64,000 bases of DNA from an uncultured Shewanella sp. (GTDB lineage Bacteria > Pseudomonadota > Gammaproteobacteria > Enterobacterales > Shewanellaceae), in NCBI GenBank assembly GCA_947503555.1, contig CANNEE010000001.1, forward strand, positions 547,149 to 611,148, given 5' to 3'. The translations under genes were made by a program, and so were the position numbers. Below are positions 48,621-58,143 of this stretch, in pieces (position 1 is the first letter of the stretch; each line of letters begins with the position of its first letter). A model generated the notes under the pieces. It saw only the letters and a list, made by a program, of their open reading frames with translations. It was not told the DNA's origin and did no database searches.

Positions 48621-49115
48621 ATGCTAATTAAACGCATCAGCTTCGCAATTATGGCACTGGTCATCATGACCAGTGCCGGTTGCGGCTTCAAACTTCAGGG
48701 CAACTATGCCATTCCTGAATCTTTGGCTCACTTAAGTTTATCTAGCCCAGATGAATATAGTGAGTTAACCCGCTTTGTACGTGACAGGTTAGAACTGAAT
48801 AATGTAAAAATAGTGCCCGCAAATGGCAATGTTGCGGTACTACAGATTATCAATGACACCTTAGAGCGTTCGACGTTATCACTTTACCCTTCGGGCAACG
48901 TTGCTGAGTATGAATTGATATATCATGTCAATTACGCTGTGGTACAAGCCAACAAGCAACCACAAAGCTTTATGGTAGAGATTCGACGAGACTACCTTGA
49001 CGACCCCCGCACTGCACTAGCGAAAAGCAGAGAAATGGAGATGCTAGTCAAGGAGATGCGTATGCAGGCGGCCGATAAGATTATCCAACAGCTTGCCACT
49101 ATTGAGACAGATTAG
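48621..49115 (+). CDS. lptE: LPS-assembly lipoprotein LptE
   Basis: A 164-residue outer-membrane lipoprotein that plugs the LptD barrel and helps place lipopolysaccharide on the cell surface. It has a signal peptide with a lipobox (TSAGC) and the family start CGFKLQGNYAIPESLAHLSL. It is 20 bp after leuS and its stop overlaps the holA GTG start by one base, the same order as in E. coli. Confidence 0.96.
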   Translation: MLIKRISFAIMALVIMTSAGCGFKLQGNYAIPESLAHLSLSSPDEYSELTRFVRDRLELNNVKIVPANGNVAVLQIINDTLERSTLSLYPSGNVAEYELIYHVNYAVVQANKQPQSFMVEIRRDYLDDPRTALAKSREMEMLVKEMRMQAADKIIQQLATIETD

Positions 49116-50146
49116 TGCGTGTTTATCCAGATAAGCTGTCTCAACATTTAGGCCAGTTACAGCAATGTTATCTGCTGTTTGGTGATGACCCTTGGCTAAC
49201 GACCAATAGCCAGCAGCAGATCATAGATGCAGCTAAACAAGCAGGGTTTGAAGAACGCATTCAGCTCCACCAAGAGTCGGGGTTTAACTGGCAAGAGTTA
49301 ATGCAAGAGTGGCAAGCCATGAGCTTGTTTTCCAGCCGCCGAATTATCGAACTCACGCTACCAACAGCAAAGCCAGGCACCGAAGGTTCAGCCATGCTGC
49401 AAGCGCTAATGCAGCAACCTAACCCTGATATGCTGCTTATCATCCAAGGACCAAAACTCACAGGGGATCAAACCAAGAGTAAATGGTTTAAAGCCCTAGA
49501 TGCGCAAGGACTCTACATTCCTTGTGTGACACCTGAGGGTATACAGTTCCAGCGTTGGCTAGAGAGTCGATTTCACCATTATCGACTGCAACTCCATGCG
49601 GATGCTAAAGACATGATGATAAACCTCTATGAGGGTAACTTATTAGCAGCCGAACAAGCACTAAAGCTGTTGCAACTGCTCACCCCCTCCCAGGCAATTA
49701 CCGCCGAACAACTCGAATCCTATTTTGAAGATCAATCCCGCTTTAGCGTATTTCAGCTAACCGATGCACTACTGGCCAATCAACAGGATAAAGCCATGCA
49801 TATGCTTAGTCAGCTCAAAGGCGAAGGCACTGCAATGCCAATTTTGATATGGTCCTTGTTTAAAGAGTTAGGCACCTTGTTGCAACTTAAAACGGCGCAG
49901 CAAAACGGTGAACCCTTATCTGGCCTTTGGAATAAACTGCGTATATGGGATAAGCGCAAGGGCTTATATCAGAGCGCATTAAGCCGATTAAACCTGAATC
50001 AAATCGAACATATGCTTGCCATCACTTCAAATATCGAGATGGGCCTTAAACAACAAGGGCTAGAGGATTGGACATCTCTGAGCCATCTTTGCTTATTGTT
50101 TAATCCCCAAGCTCACACCCAATTAGCTTTTATCGAGTTAAACTAA
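49115..50146 (+). CDS. holA: DNA polymerase III delta subunit
   Basis: HolA is the clamp-loader subunit that opens the beta sliding clamp. The 343-residue product has the usual N-terminus (PDKLSQHLGQLQQCYLLFGDDPWL) and the mid-protein LTGDQTKSKWFKALDAQGLYIPC and LLAAEQALKLLQLL regions of the family. The start is GTG at 49115, overlapping the lptE stop by one base, which implies translational coupling. nadD follows directly. Confidence 0.95.
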   Translation: MRVYPDKLSQHLGQLQQCYLLFGDDPWLTTNSQQQIIDAAKQAGFEERIQLHQESGFNWQELMQEWQAMSLFSSRRIIELTLPTAKPGTEGSAMLQALMQQPNPDMLLIIQGPKLTGDQTKSKWFKALDAQGLYIPCVTPEGIQFQRWLESRFHHYRLQLHADAKDMMINLYEGNLLAAEQALKLLQLLTPSQAITAEQLESYFEDQSRFSVFQLTDALLANQQDKAMHMLSQLKGEGTAMPILIWSLFKELGTLLQLKTAQQNGEPLSGLWNKLRIWDKRKGLYQSALSRLNLNQIEHMLAITSNIEMGLKQQGLEDWTSLSHLCLLFNPQAHTQLAFIELN

Positions 50147-50779
50147 ATGATGCGCATTGGAATACTAGGCGGTACCTTTGACCCCATTCATCATGGCCAT
50201 ACGGGTCCAGCAGAGCAGGTCAAACAGTCGCTAGATTTAGATCAGATTTGGTTAATGCCAAATCATATACCTCCCCATAAAGAAAGCACTCACGTCACCA
50301 GTGCTCAGCGCTTAGCCATGGTCGAATTAGTCTGCCAACAACATAAGGGGTTTCACCTTTGTGATATTGAAGCCCAGCGCTCAACGCCTTCTTATACCAG
50401 CGATACCTTAGCCGAACTTAAAGCTCTCTATCCAAATAGCGAGCTGTTTTTTATCATGGGAATGGACTCATTTAATCAGCTTCACCTTTGGCACCAATGG
50501 CAAAACATATTCAACTTCGCTCATATTATTGTTTGCCAGCGCCCTGGCTGGAGCCAGACGCCAAATGGTTCAATACAACCCGCCCTGACTTGGCATCGAG
50601 CACAGACTCAAACGAACAGGGATGCCACCATTGGAAACATTCACTTTGTCGATATTACTCAAGTAGATTGCTCTTCAACCCAAATTCGAACTCAACTTGC
50701 AACCCAAGGTCATGCAGATGGGCTAGATAAAGCGGTTTTGCGCTATATTCACGAAAACCAACTCTATCAAGGTCAGTGA
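50147..50779 (+). CDS. nadD: Nicotinate-nucleotide adenylyltransferase
   Basis: NadD adenylates nicotinate mononucleotide in NAD synthesis. The 210-residue protein has the nucleotidyltransferase motif GGTFDPIHHGH at the N-terminus and the C-terminal ISSTxxR-type motif CSSTQIRTQL. It begins right after holA; an ATG at 50147 and another at 50150 are both possible. Confidence 0.96.
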   Translation: MMRIGILGGTFDPIHHGHTGPAEQVKQSLDLDQIWLMPNHIPPHKESTHVTSAQRLAMVELVCQQHKGFHLCDIEAQRSTPSYTSDTLAELKALYPNSELFFIMGMDSFNQLHLWHQWQNIFNFAHIIVCQRPGWSQTPNGSIQPALTWHRAQTQTNRDATIGNIHFVDITQVDCSSTQIRTQLATQGHADGLDKAVLRYIHENQLYQGQ

Positions 50780-50914
50780 TAACAAAAGCCTTCAGTCTTA
50801 GCTCGCTATTTTCACATCTGCTATAAAAACCCGCTTCAAACAATGGCCGTTGCTAACACCTAGTGGTGATAAACTGGTATACTAGTCAGCTTTATCAAAG
50901 TAAATGAGATAGCT

Positions 50915-51238
50915 GTGAACAATTTAGAGTTAAAGCAATTTGTCATCGACAAAATTGAAGATTTAAAAGCAAGAGATATCGTAGTATTAGACGTGCAAGA
51001 ACAGAGTAATATCTGTGATTTTATGGTGATCTGCTCGGGTACTTCAAAAACCCACGTCAAATCAATCGCTGAAAATGTCATAGTAGAAGCCAAACATGCC
51101 GAGATCCCACCACTTGGCGTTGAAGGCCGTGAAAGTAGTGAATGGGTACTTGTAGACCTTGGTGATGTTGTATTGCATGTGATGCAAGATCAAACCCGTG
51201 ATTTCTATCAATTAGAAAAACTGTGGTCAGAACAATAA
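50915..51238 (+). CDS. rsfS: Ribosome silencing factor RsfS
   Basis: A 107-residue protein of the RsfS/YbeB/Iojap family. It binds L14 on the large subunit and blocks subunit joining in starved cells. Family blocks are [21 protein letters not shown] and [23 protein letters not shown]. The start is GTG at 50915. It follows nadD by 135 bp and precedes rlmH by 4 bp. Confidence 0.97.
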   Translation: MNNLELKQFVIDKIEDLKARDIVVLDVQEQSNICDFMVICSGTSKTHVKSIAENVIVEAKHAEIPPLGVEGRESSEWVLVDLGDVVLHVMQDQTRDFYQLEKLWSEQ

Positions 51239-51242
51239 TTTC

Positions 51243-51713
51243 ATGAAACTTCAGTTAGTTGCAGTAGGCACTAAGATGCCAGACTGGGTTGAGAAAGGCT
51301 TTAAAGAATATCAACGCCGTTTCCCCCGCGATACGTCACTCGAGCTTGTGGAGATCCCCGCAGGCAAGAGAGGCAAAAACGCCGATATTGCAAGAATATT
51401 GCAAAAAGAGGGTGAGCAGATGCTCGCTGCGATACCTAAAGGGAATCATATCGTGAGCCTAGACCTTCCAGGGAAAAACTGGGATACACCAGATTTGGCT
51501 GGCCAACTCAACCGCTGGCAACTAGACGGTAGAGATGTCAGCTTACTCATAGGTGGTCCAGAGGGGCTATCGCCTGAATGTAAAAAAGCCGCGAGTCAAA
51601 GTTGGTGTCTATCTGCTTTAACCTTACCTCATCCCTTGGTGAGAGTAATAGTAGCAGAAAGCCTCTACCGAGCCTGGAGCATCAATAATAATCACCCCTA
51701 TCACAGAGAGTAA
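51243..51713 (+). CDS. rlmH: 23S rRNA pseudouridine-1915 N3-methyltransferase RlmH
   Basis: A 156-residue SPOUT-class methyltransferase that modifies pseudouridine 1915 in helix 69 of 23S rRNA. It has the knotted C-terminal region with [18 protein letters not shown] and [18 protein letters not shown], the SAM-binding trefoil of the family. It is 4 bp after rsfS, the usual pairing. Confidence 0.97.
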   Translation: MKLQLVAVGTKMPDWVEKGFKEYQRRFPRDTSLELVEIPAGKRGKNADIARILQKEGEQMLAAIPKGNHIVSLDLPGKNWDTPDLAGQLNRWQLDGRDVSLLIGGPEGLSPECKKAASQSWCLSALTLPHPLVRVIVAESLYRAWSINNNHPYHRE

Positions 51714-51844
51714 TCCAAATAACCTATAAATATTGTTATGGTTTTAGATACTCAGGCCAAATATCAGGGGAACTATTTACTTGTAGCTATGGTCAACATT
51801 CGAATGATTCCAAAAACTTATCTACATAACAGGAGAGAGTGTTA

Positions 51845-53698
51845 GTGTCCCCCAAAAAGCGGATTACGATGCATGACCATGCGGCCGAGGCTGCACTATT
51901 TAAGCGGCGTGCACTATTCACTTTTTTCTGTGTCTTTGTTCTGTTATCCGTCTTGCTTGGTAACCTCTATCACCTACAAGTCACCTCCCACCAAGACTAT
52001 GAAACTCGCTCTAATGATAACCGTATTCGCGTCGTCCCAGTTGCGCCGAGCCGAGGCTTAATTTATGACAGAAATGGACAACTACTTGCAGAAAATCAAC
52101 CTTTCTACTCCCTTGAAGTCATTCCCGAAAATGTTGACGATATCAATGACAGTTTAGATGAACTCAATAAACTGATCCCCATCACCCAAGATGAGAAAGA
52201 TATCTTTACCCAAGCCCTTAAGTACCATAGAAGATTTAAACCCTTAACCCTAAAAAGCAAGCTAACCGAAGATGAGTTAGCCCTGTTTACGGTTAACCAG
52301 CATAAATTTCCCGGTATTTTTGTCTCAGCAGGTTTAAAGCGCTATTACCCCTATGGCGAAGCCTTAACCCATGTCCTTGGTTATGTAGGAAAAATTAATG
52401 CTAAAGACAAGCAGCGTTTAGAGCAGAGCGATCAATGGAAACAATATGCTGCGACGAAAGATATCGGAAAACAGGGAATAGAGAAGTATTATGAGTCACT
52501 GCTTCACGGTACGCCTGGACACTTAGAAGAAGAGGTCAACAACCGAGGGCGCACGATTCAAACCCTCAAGACCATAGCACCAAAGCCAGGGCAAGATATC
52601 TATCTCACCCTAGATTTACCTCTTCAACTTAAGGCGATGGAGATACTTGCTGGGCGCAGGGGCTCAATTGTAGCTATCGATCCTAGAGATGGTGGCGTTT
52701 TAGCCATGGTGTCGAGTCCAAGCTATGATCCCAACCAGTTTGTTCATGGCATTAGTACTAAGTCCTATTCAAGCCTGCTTAGCGACAAATCTCGCCCATT
52801 AATCAACCGAGCCACTCAAGGTCAATACGCACCCGCCTCCACCGTCAAGCCACACTTGGGGTTATTAGCTTTAGAAGAGAAAGTGGTGACCGAACACACT
52901 AAAATCTGGGACCCTGGCTTTTGGCAGATCCCAGGCGTCGAGCGTAAGTATCGAGATTGGAAACGTTGGGGACACGGCTGGGTTAATATTAACCATGCCA
53001 TTGTTCACTCCTGTGATACCTATTTCTATGACACTGCTTATAAGATAGGCATAGATAAGATCTCAAATTTTATGACCCCTTTTGGTTTTGGTGAAAAAAC
53101 AGGTATTGATATCTTTGAGGAATCAGCAGGTATTATGCCGTCTCGAGATTGGAAAAGAATTAAATATAACCAGCCTTGGTATATAGGCGATACTATCTCT
53201 GTGGGGATTGGCCAAGGCTATTGGACCACAACACCACTGCAGCTAGCCAGCGCCGCTACAACCCTAACCAATAAAGGAAAGCGCTACACTCCTCATCTGC
53301 TGAAATCGATAAAAGATAGCACTTCTATCATAGATACCCCCGTTGATGAGCGACCTCCCATTCAGTTAAAAAATAATAAGAACTGGGAAATCATTAACAG
53401 ATCGATGCGAGACACAGCCATGAAGTCCCGCTTTGCCGATGCAAGTTACACTGCTGCGATGAAAACCGGTACCGCACAGATTTTCTCAGTTGCTGAAGAT
53501 GCGAAATATGAAGCCGAGAATGTCAAAGAGTTCTTGCGCGATAACGCTCTCATCATAGCGTATGCCCCCTATGAGGAGCCCAAAATTGTGCTTGCTGTGG
53601 TACTGGAAAACGCGGGCTGGGGTGGCGTAAATGCTGGCCCTGTCGCCCGCAGTTTACTAGATGAATATTTACTAAGAGATAGCTGGAGTTCAAACTAA
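51845..53698 (+). CDS. mrdA: Peptidoglycan D,D-transpeptidase PBP2
   Basis: PBP2 is the transpeptidase of the rod-shape elongation complex. The 617-residue protein has a single N-terminal membrane helix, a dimerisation domain, and the penicillin-binding domain with SxxK (ASTVKP), the second-motif region HSCDTYFY, and KTGTAQ. The start is placed at GTG 51845 (MSPKKRITMHDHAAEAALF), eight bases after AGGAGA; an earlier GTG at 51839 overlaps that site. It overlaps rodA by one base. Confidence 0.96.
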   Translation: MSPKKRITMHDHAAEAALFKRRALFTFFCVFVLLSVLLGNLYHLQVTSHQDYETRSNDNRIRVVPVAPSRGLIYDRNGQLLAENQPFYSLEVIPENVDDINDSLDELNKLIPITQDEKDIFTQALKYHRRFKPLTLKSKLTEDELALFTVNQHKFPGIFVSAGLKRYYPYGEALTHVLGYVGKINAKDKQRLEQSDQWKQYAATKDIGKQGIEKYYESLLHGTPGHLEEEVNNRGRTIQTLKTIAPKPGQDIYLTLDLPLQLKAMEILAGRRGSIVAIDPRDGGVLAMVSSPSYDPNQFVHGISTKSYSSLLSDKSRPLINRATQGQYAPASTVKPHLGLLALEEKVVTEHTKIWDPGFWQIPGVERKYRDWKRWGHGWVNINHAIVHSCDTYFYDTAYKIGIDKISNFMTPFGFGEKTGIDIFEESAGIMPSRDWKRIKYNQPWYIGDTISVGIGQGYWTTTPLQLASAATTLTNKGKRYTPHLLKSIKDSTSIIDTPVDERPPIQLKNNKNWEIINRSMRDTAMKSRFADASYTAAMKTGTAQIFSVAEDAKYEAENVKEFLRDNALIIAYAPYEEPKIVLAVVLENAGWGGVNAGPVARSLLDEYLLRDSWSSN

Positions 53699-54804
53699 TG
53701 AGCGCTCACTCAAGTAGGCAAAGCATCTGGCAGAGACTACATCTAGATCTCCCTCTACTCACAGGCTTGCTCAGCCTGATGACATTTGGTCTATTTGTTA
53801 TCTACTCAGCAGGCGGCGAAGATATGGCGCTAATGGAAAGGCAATTAGTTCGTATGGGACTAGGCCTTTTTATTATGTTTATTGTCGCCCAAATTAATCC
53901 TGAAATATTTCGCCGATGGGCTCTGCCCATCTATATTGCCGGTGTCATTCTACTGCTTGGAGTTCACTTTTTTGGTGAGATCAATAAAGGAGCTCAACGC
54001 TGGTTAAACCTAGGTTTCATGGAGTTTCAGCCATCTGAGCTAATCAAACTCGCATTTCCCATCACCATGGCTTGGTTTATTAGTAAGTTTCCTTTGCCCC
54101 CAAAGAAACGCTATCTAGCCGGAGCAGGTGTTATTCTACTGGTTCCCACCCTACTCATCGCTAAGCAACCAGACTTAGGTACCTCTATCCTAGTTGCGGC
54201 ATCGGGAATATTTGTCCTGTTCTTATCTGGAATGAGCTGGTTTATCGTAATAGGTTTTATCATTGCAGTACTGGCCATGTTACCTGTGCTGTGGTTCTTT
54301 TTGATGCATGACTATCAGAAAACTCGGGTTCTGACCCTGTTGGATCCGGAAAAAGATCCTCTGGGCACTGGTTACCATATTATTCAATCAAAAATCGCTA
54401 TTGGCTCCGGCGGTATATGGGGTAAAGGTTGGCTGCAAGGAACCCAGTCACAACTATCCTTCTTGCCTGAGCGACATACTGATTTCATTTTTGCTGTTAT
54501 CGGGGAAGAGTTTGGCCTAATAGGTTGTCTGCTTTTACTATTGATGTATCTTTACGTTATTGGTCGAGGGCTTGTGATAGCATCAAGAGCACAAACTAGT
54601 TTTGCTCGTTTACTCGCAGGTAGTATCACCCTAACCTTCTTTGTCTATATCTTTGTTAATATCGGCATGGTGTCGGGCATTTTACCCGTTGTAGGGGTAC
54701 CTTTGCCTTTGATCAGCTATGGTGGCACTTCTATGTTAACGCTGATGACAGGATTTGGCATTTTAATGAGTATTCACACCCATAGACGATTTATCGACAG
54801 ATAG
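53698..54804 (+). CDS. rodA: Rod-shape SEDS glycosyltransferase RodA
   Basis: RodA polymerises glycan strands with PBP2 during elongation. The 368-residue protein has about ten membrane segments and the SEDS signature regions (GINKGAQRWLNLGF-like, LLIAKQPDLGTSILVAASG, LPERHTDFIFAVIGEEFGL, VVGVPLPLISYGGTS). The ATG overlaps the mrdA stop, so the pair is translationally coupled. Confidence 0.97.
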   Translation: MSAHSSRQSIWQRLHLDLPLLTGLLSLMTFGLFVIYSAGGEDMALMERQLVRMGLGLFIMFIVAQINPEIFRRWALPIYIAGVILLLGVHFFGEINKGAQRWLNLGFMEFQPSELIKLAFPITMAWFISKFPLPPKKRYLAGAGVILLVPTLLIAKQPDLGTSILVAASGIFVLFLSGMSWFIVIGFIIAVLAMLPVLWFFLMHDYQKTRVLTLLDPEKDPLGTGYHIIQSKIAIGSGGIWGKGWLQGTQSQLSFLPERHTDFIFAVIGEEFGLIGCLLLLLMYLYVIGRGLVIASRAQTSFARLLAGSITLTFFVYIFVNIGMVSGILPVVGVPLPLISYGGTSMLTLMTGFGILMSIHTHRRFIDR

Positions 54805-54816
54805 GGCCTTAGCACT

Positions 54817-55818
54817 ATGCACTATAAACGACTTTTGCCGCTACTACTGACCTTAAGCTTTACAGGAATGAGCAGCTATGGAAACGCTGCAGATGACATA
54901 GCGCTCTCGCCATCTGAGTTAGCGTTTGTAAAACAGTACTCAAACGATAAGCTCAGCCCAAATGAGTTAACGATGAGGCTTAAACAGGCACAAAAAAATC
55001 AATCTGTCATAGACGCTATAACCCGCCCTTGGGAAGCAAAGCCTTGGTACCAGTATTATCCAATATTTCTTACCGACAAGCGCCTGCAAGCTGGCTTAGC
55101 ATTTTGGCAGAAATATCAAACCACCATAGAAAGAGCCGCTAAACGCTATCAGGTAAACCCAGAGATCATTGTCGCCATAATAGGTATCGAAACCTTTTAT
55201 GGCGAATATAAGGGCAAATACAAAGTTCTAGATAGCTTATACACTTTAGGTTTTCATTACCCCCCTAGAGGACGCTTTTTCCGTAAAGAGCTCGCTAACC
55301 TCCTTCAGCTCGCTAAAGAAGAACAACTCTCGTTAGAGTCATTACAAGGTTCCTATGCGGGCGCCATGGGCTATGGGCAATTTATTCCTTCCAGTTATCG
55401 TCATTACGCTGTGGATTTTGACAATGATGGCAAAAGAGATCTGATCAATAATCCGGTCGATGCCATTGGCAGCGTTGCAAACTACTTTCATCGACATGGT
55501 TGGCAAGAAGGTGAAGCCGTAGCAATTAGACTAAACGTCACGGGCAATCAAGCGCCAAAGGTTCAAACATGGAATGGAGCAAAACCCCAGCTGAAAGTCG
55601 CTGAAATTCTATCCCCAGAGCTATCACTAATGAAATCTCAGGATATCGATATCAACCAAAAAGGCTTGCTTATCGACCTCAAACAAGCAAACGGCAAAGA
55701 GTATTGGTTAGGTTTACATAACTTCTATGTAATCACTCGTTACAATCACAGCCCTTTATACGCAATGGCCGCGTATCAATTTAGCCAGCAACTAAAAACC
55801 GCTTATGAAACATTGTAA
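54817..55818 (+). CDS. mltB: Lytic murein transglycosylase B
   Basis: MltB cuts peptidoglycan glycan strands to form 1,6-anhydro products. The 333-residue protein has a signal peptide (MHYKRLLPLLLTLSFT, cleavage near NAA) without an obvious lipobox, the catalytic Glu in AIIGIETFYGEYKGKYKV, and the GAMGYGQFIPSSYRHYAVDFD segment of the family. It follows rodA by 12 bp and overlaps rlpA by 14 bp. Confidence 0.95.
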   Translation: MHYKRLLPLLLTLSFTGMSSYGNAADDIALSPSELAFVKQYSNDKLSPNELTMRLKQAQKNQSVIDAITRPWEAKPWYQYYPIFLTDKRLQAGLAFWQKYQTTIERAAKRYQVNPEIIVAIIGIETFYGEYKGKYKVLDSLYTLGFHYPPRGRFFRKELANLLQLAKEEQLSLESLQGSYAGAMGYGQFIPSSYRHYAVDFDNDGKRDLINNPVDAIGSVANYFHRHGWQEGEAVAIRLNVTGNQAPKVQTWNGAKPQLKVAEILSPELSLMKSQDIDINQKGLLIDLKQANGKEYWLGLHNFYVITRYNHSPLYAMAAYQFSQQLKTAYETL

Positions 55819-56617
55819 CTATTACTCCTTTGGGTTCTATCTGATTTCCGTTTGTACCTTATTCGGTTGCAGTAGCCAAGGTCGCTATCATATGGCCGAA
55901 GATAGAGCTCCTACTGATATTCCTGATGTCAGTCAGGTTGAAGATGCACACCCTAAATATGAGCCCTATAGCAAGGGAGGCAATAAGGATTACACTGTTC
56001 TCGGGAAGGATTATAAGGTTCTCAAATCCGGCGCTAACTATAGCGAAACCGGAATTGCAAGTTGGTATGGTTCTAAGTTTCATGGCCATAAAACATCTAA
56101 CGGCGAAACCTATGATATGTATTCCATGTCGGCAGCACACAAACATTTACCACTGCCAAGTTACGCCAAGATCACTAATCTAGATAATCAAAAGCAGGTG
56201 ATTGTGCGGATCAATGATAGAGGGCCATTTCACGGTAATCGAATCGTCGATCTATCCTATTCTGCTGCTCACAAGCTAGATATGCTAAAGACAGGTACGG
56301 CTAGGGTAAAGTTAGAGGTCATCCACTTTGCTTCTCCAGAGACAGAGTTAGTTAACAAGCTAAAGGCCTCGAAAGTCTCACAGTACTTTATTCAAGTACT
56401 CGCATCCTCTGATAAAAAGAAATTAGAGCGAATTTCAAGCCAATTAAGTCATAAATACTCTATTGGCCATCAAATCACACCTCACAAAGCTTTATACCGC
56501 TTACAACTTGGCCCGATTGGACAGAAAGGCATAGCCGACTCGATTCTTGAAAAAATAAAGCAAGATGGCTATCAACAAAGCTTTATCATTACTCAAGATA
56601 CTAAAAAGCCCTCATAA
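55805..56617 (+). CDS. rlpA: Septal ring lytic transglycosylase RlpA
   Basis: A 270-residue outer-membrane lipoprotein. Its signal ends in a lipobox (LFGC), followed by a DPBB_1 domain (SYGASWYGSKFHGHKTSNGE-like, with VIVRINDRGPFHGNRIVDLS) and a C-terminal SPOR domain (about 190-265, YFIQVLASSDKKKLERISSQL) that binds naked septal glycan. RlpA can cleave such strands. Its stop codon TAA at 56615-56617 lies within the loop of the terminator stem. It overlaps mltB by 14 bp. Confidence 0.94.
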   Translation: MKHCNYYSFGFYLISVCTLFGCSSQGRYHMAEDRAPTDIPDVSQVEDAHPKYEPYSKGGNKDYTVLGKDYKVLKSGANYSETGIASWYGSKFHGHKTSNGETYDMYSMSAAHKHLPLPSYAKITNLDNQKQVIVRINDRGPFHGNRIVDLSYSAAHKLDMLKTGTARVKLEVIHFASPETELVNKLKASKVSQYFIQVLASSDKKKLERISSQLSHKYSIGHQITPHKALYRLQLGPIGQKGIADSILEKIKQDGYQQSFIITQDTKKPS

Positions 56618-56632
56618 AGAGGGCTTTTTAAC
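56604..56632 (+). terminator. Terminator overlapping the rlpA stop codon
   Basis: AAAAAGCCCTC and GAGGGCTTTTT form a stem whose loop contains the rlpA stop codon. It ends the long leuS-to-rlpA stretch. Confidence 0.88.
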
Positions 56633-56653
56633 AAGATGATTAATCAATCAAGA

Positions 56654-57823
56654 TTACTGCTTCTTGATCGAAGTCGTTTGCCAACCATTGCTATTCTTTT
56701 GCTCAAATAACTCAGTCCAAATTGTTTGGTCACGATCAACTTCTAAATCTCTTACGTAAGGCTGGTAGCCCTCTTTACGAATTTCAAATCTATGAGTACC
56801 GCTTGGAAGCATGATGTCGATTGGCGTTTTACCATAGTCCACGCCATCAATAATCACTTCATCATCAAACACATTTGAACGTACAGTCACGCTTAACCAC
56901 TTTTTAGCACCACTGTAGTTTCTCTCTGGCGCATCGATTGCGACAACACGGCTTCTTGGCTCAACACAGTAGCTTTCATCAAGCTCTAATAGCTGACATG
57001 CAGCAACGCTAGATGGATGACTGCGCATTTCTGATTGCACACGAGTTAAGAAGTTAGTGCTACCAGCAAATGAGCTCTCTAAAATCTGACTATTAACCAC
57101 ATGGATATTAAGAGATACATTGTCAGCATGCAGTTTTGCTACATCACTTTCAGTAAGGCTATTAAGCAATTTAGTTCTAAATGCCCTTACCGCTTTTTGC
57201 ATAGTTACTATCTTGCTTTGCTCAGCACACTCAGCTAGTGTCATCTGCAAATTACAGGTGACTTTATGTGATACTTCTACTGAATCGTTATAAGCTAACT
57301 CTTTCTGTACTCGCTTGATACGTGCAGCTTTTATCTGCTCTTTAAGCTTTTGAATATCTGTCTTAGCTTTAGCATTGCTACGCATGCTATCGATAATTAT
57401 TTTTTCTTGAGTAGAAGCTTCTGAAGCAACATTTTTCAACTCAATTTCTTTATCAATAACCCCTTGAAAGGCTTCCTGATATTTTTGTTGGGCCAAGTTA
57501 ATATCGATAGTTGGATCTTGCAAAACAGCTTTAAATTGACGATCTAATTGCGTTTTCGCTTTCGTTCTCGAGTTTTTTGCTGCCTTAACTTCAGAAGAAA
57601 CCTCTTTTTGCTTTTGCAAAATCAAGTTTTTCTTTTGCTGATGCTGTGCAAGTTCTTCTTCTAAAGAACTTAACTGCTGCTCCTTGCCTGACAATTTTTG
57701 TTCTAGTGCAGATACAGAGTTTTCTACTACAGCCGCTACAGGTGCGGACACTTCTTCAGCAGAAACTTGAAAAAACACTGGCAATAACGCAACAATGAGC
57801 GTCTGAATAAATCGATTAGTCAT
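56654..57823 (-). CDS. Exported coiled-coil protein with C-terminal PEGA domain
   Basis: A 389-residue protein of unknown function. It has a signal peptide (TNRFIQTLIVALLPVFFQVSA), a long glutamine- and lysine-rich coiled coil (about 35-175), a middle region with three or more cysteines (CNLQMTLAEC, CQLLELDESYC), and a PEGA-type domain near the C-terminus (EVIIDGVDYGKTPIDIMLPSG, then HRFEIRKEGYQ). PEGA domains are found in surface and envelope proteins. It stands on the opposite strand between rlpA and dacA, in an otherwise conserved cluster. It may act in the periplasm or cell wall; no direct evidence for a partner is seen. Confidence 0.78.
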   Translation of the reverse strand: MTNRFIQTLIVALLPVFFQVSAEEVSAPVAAVVENSVSALEQKLSGKEQQLSSLEEELAQHQQKKNLILQKQKEVSSEVKAAKNSRTKAKTQLDRQFKAVLQDPTIDINLAQQKYQEAFQGVIDKEIELKNVASEASTQEKIIIDSMRSNAKAKTDIQKLKEQIKAARIKRVQKELAYNDSVEVSHKVTCNLQMTLAECAEQSKIVTMQKAVRAFRTKLLNSLTESDVAKLHADNVSLNIHVVNSQILESSFAGSTNFLTRVQSEMRSHPSSVAACQLLELDESYCVEPRSRVVAIDAPERNYSGAKKWLSVTVRSNVFDDEVIIDGVDYGKTPIDIMLPSGTHRFEIRKEGYQPYVRDLEVDRDQTIWTELFEQKNSNGWQTTSIKKQ

Positions 57824-58143
57824 ACGTCCTTTGCCCTTACATTATGATGTTACTTTCAAAGAGTAAGCATTCTAAAACACTCTTTCCCTTAGGTATACCG
57901 CAAAATATCACAAATTGAATGAATCTTGCGTTTCTTGACTTACATCTAACTCATTAAAGCTACATTTCCTTAACCAGTAAGCAAAATATGCCATTCTGAC
58001 AATAAGTTCAAATCGAAGTGAACTTATTAGCCACTAAAGCAATCTAATTGGCTAGTCTCTTGTCTCGAAGGTGGTTTGTGTTGCATACTCCCTGCAAGAG
58101 CGAACCATCCTCGCCATTTAACCAACCAAGATATGTTTTGCTA
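57824..58143. other. Divergent spacer between the PEGA gene and dacA
   Basis: This 320-bp region holds no gene I can support. The dacA reading frame is open back to 58048, but that extension is not protein-like and lacks a ribosome-binding site. It must contain promoters for both neighbours. Confidence 0.5.
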
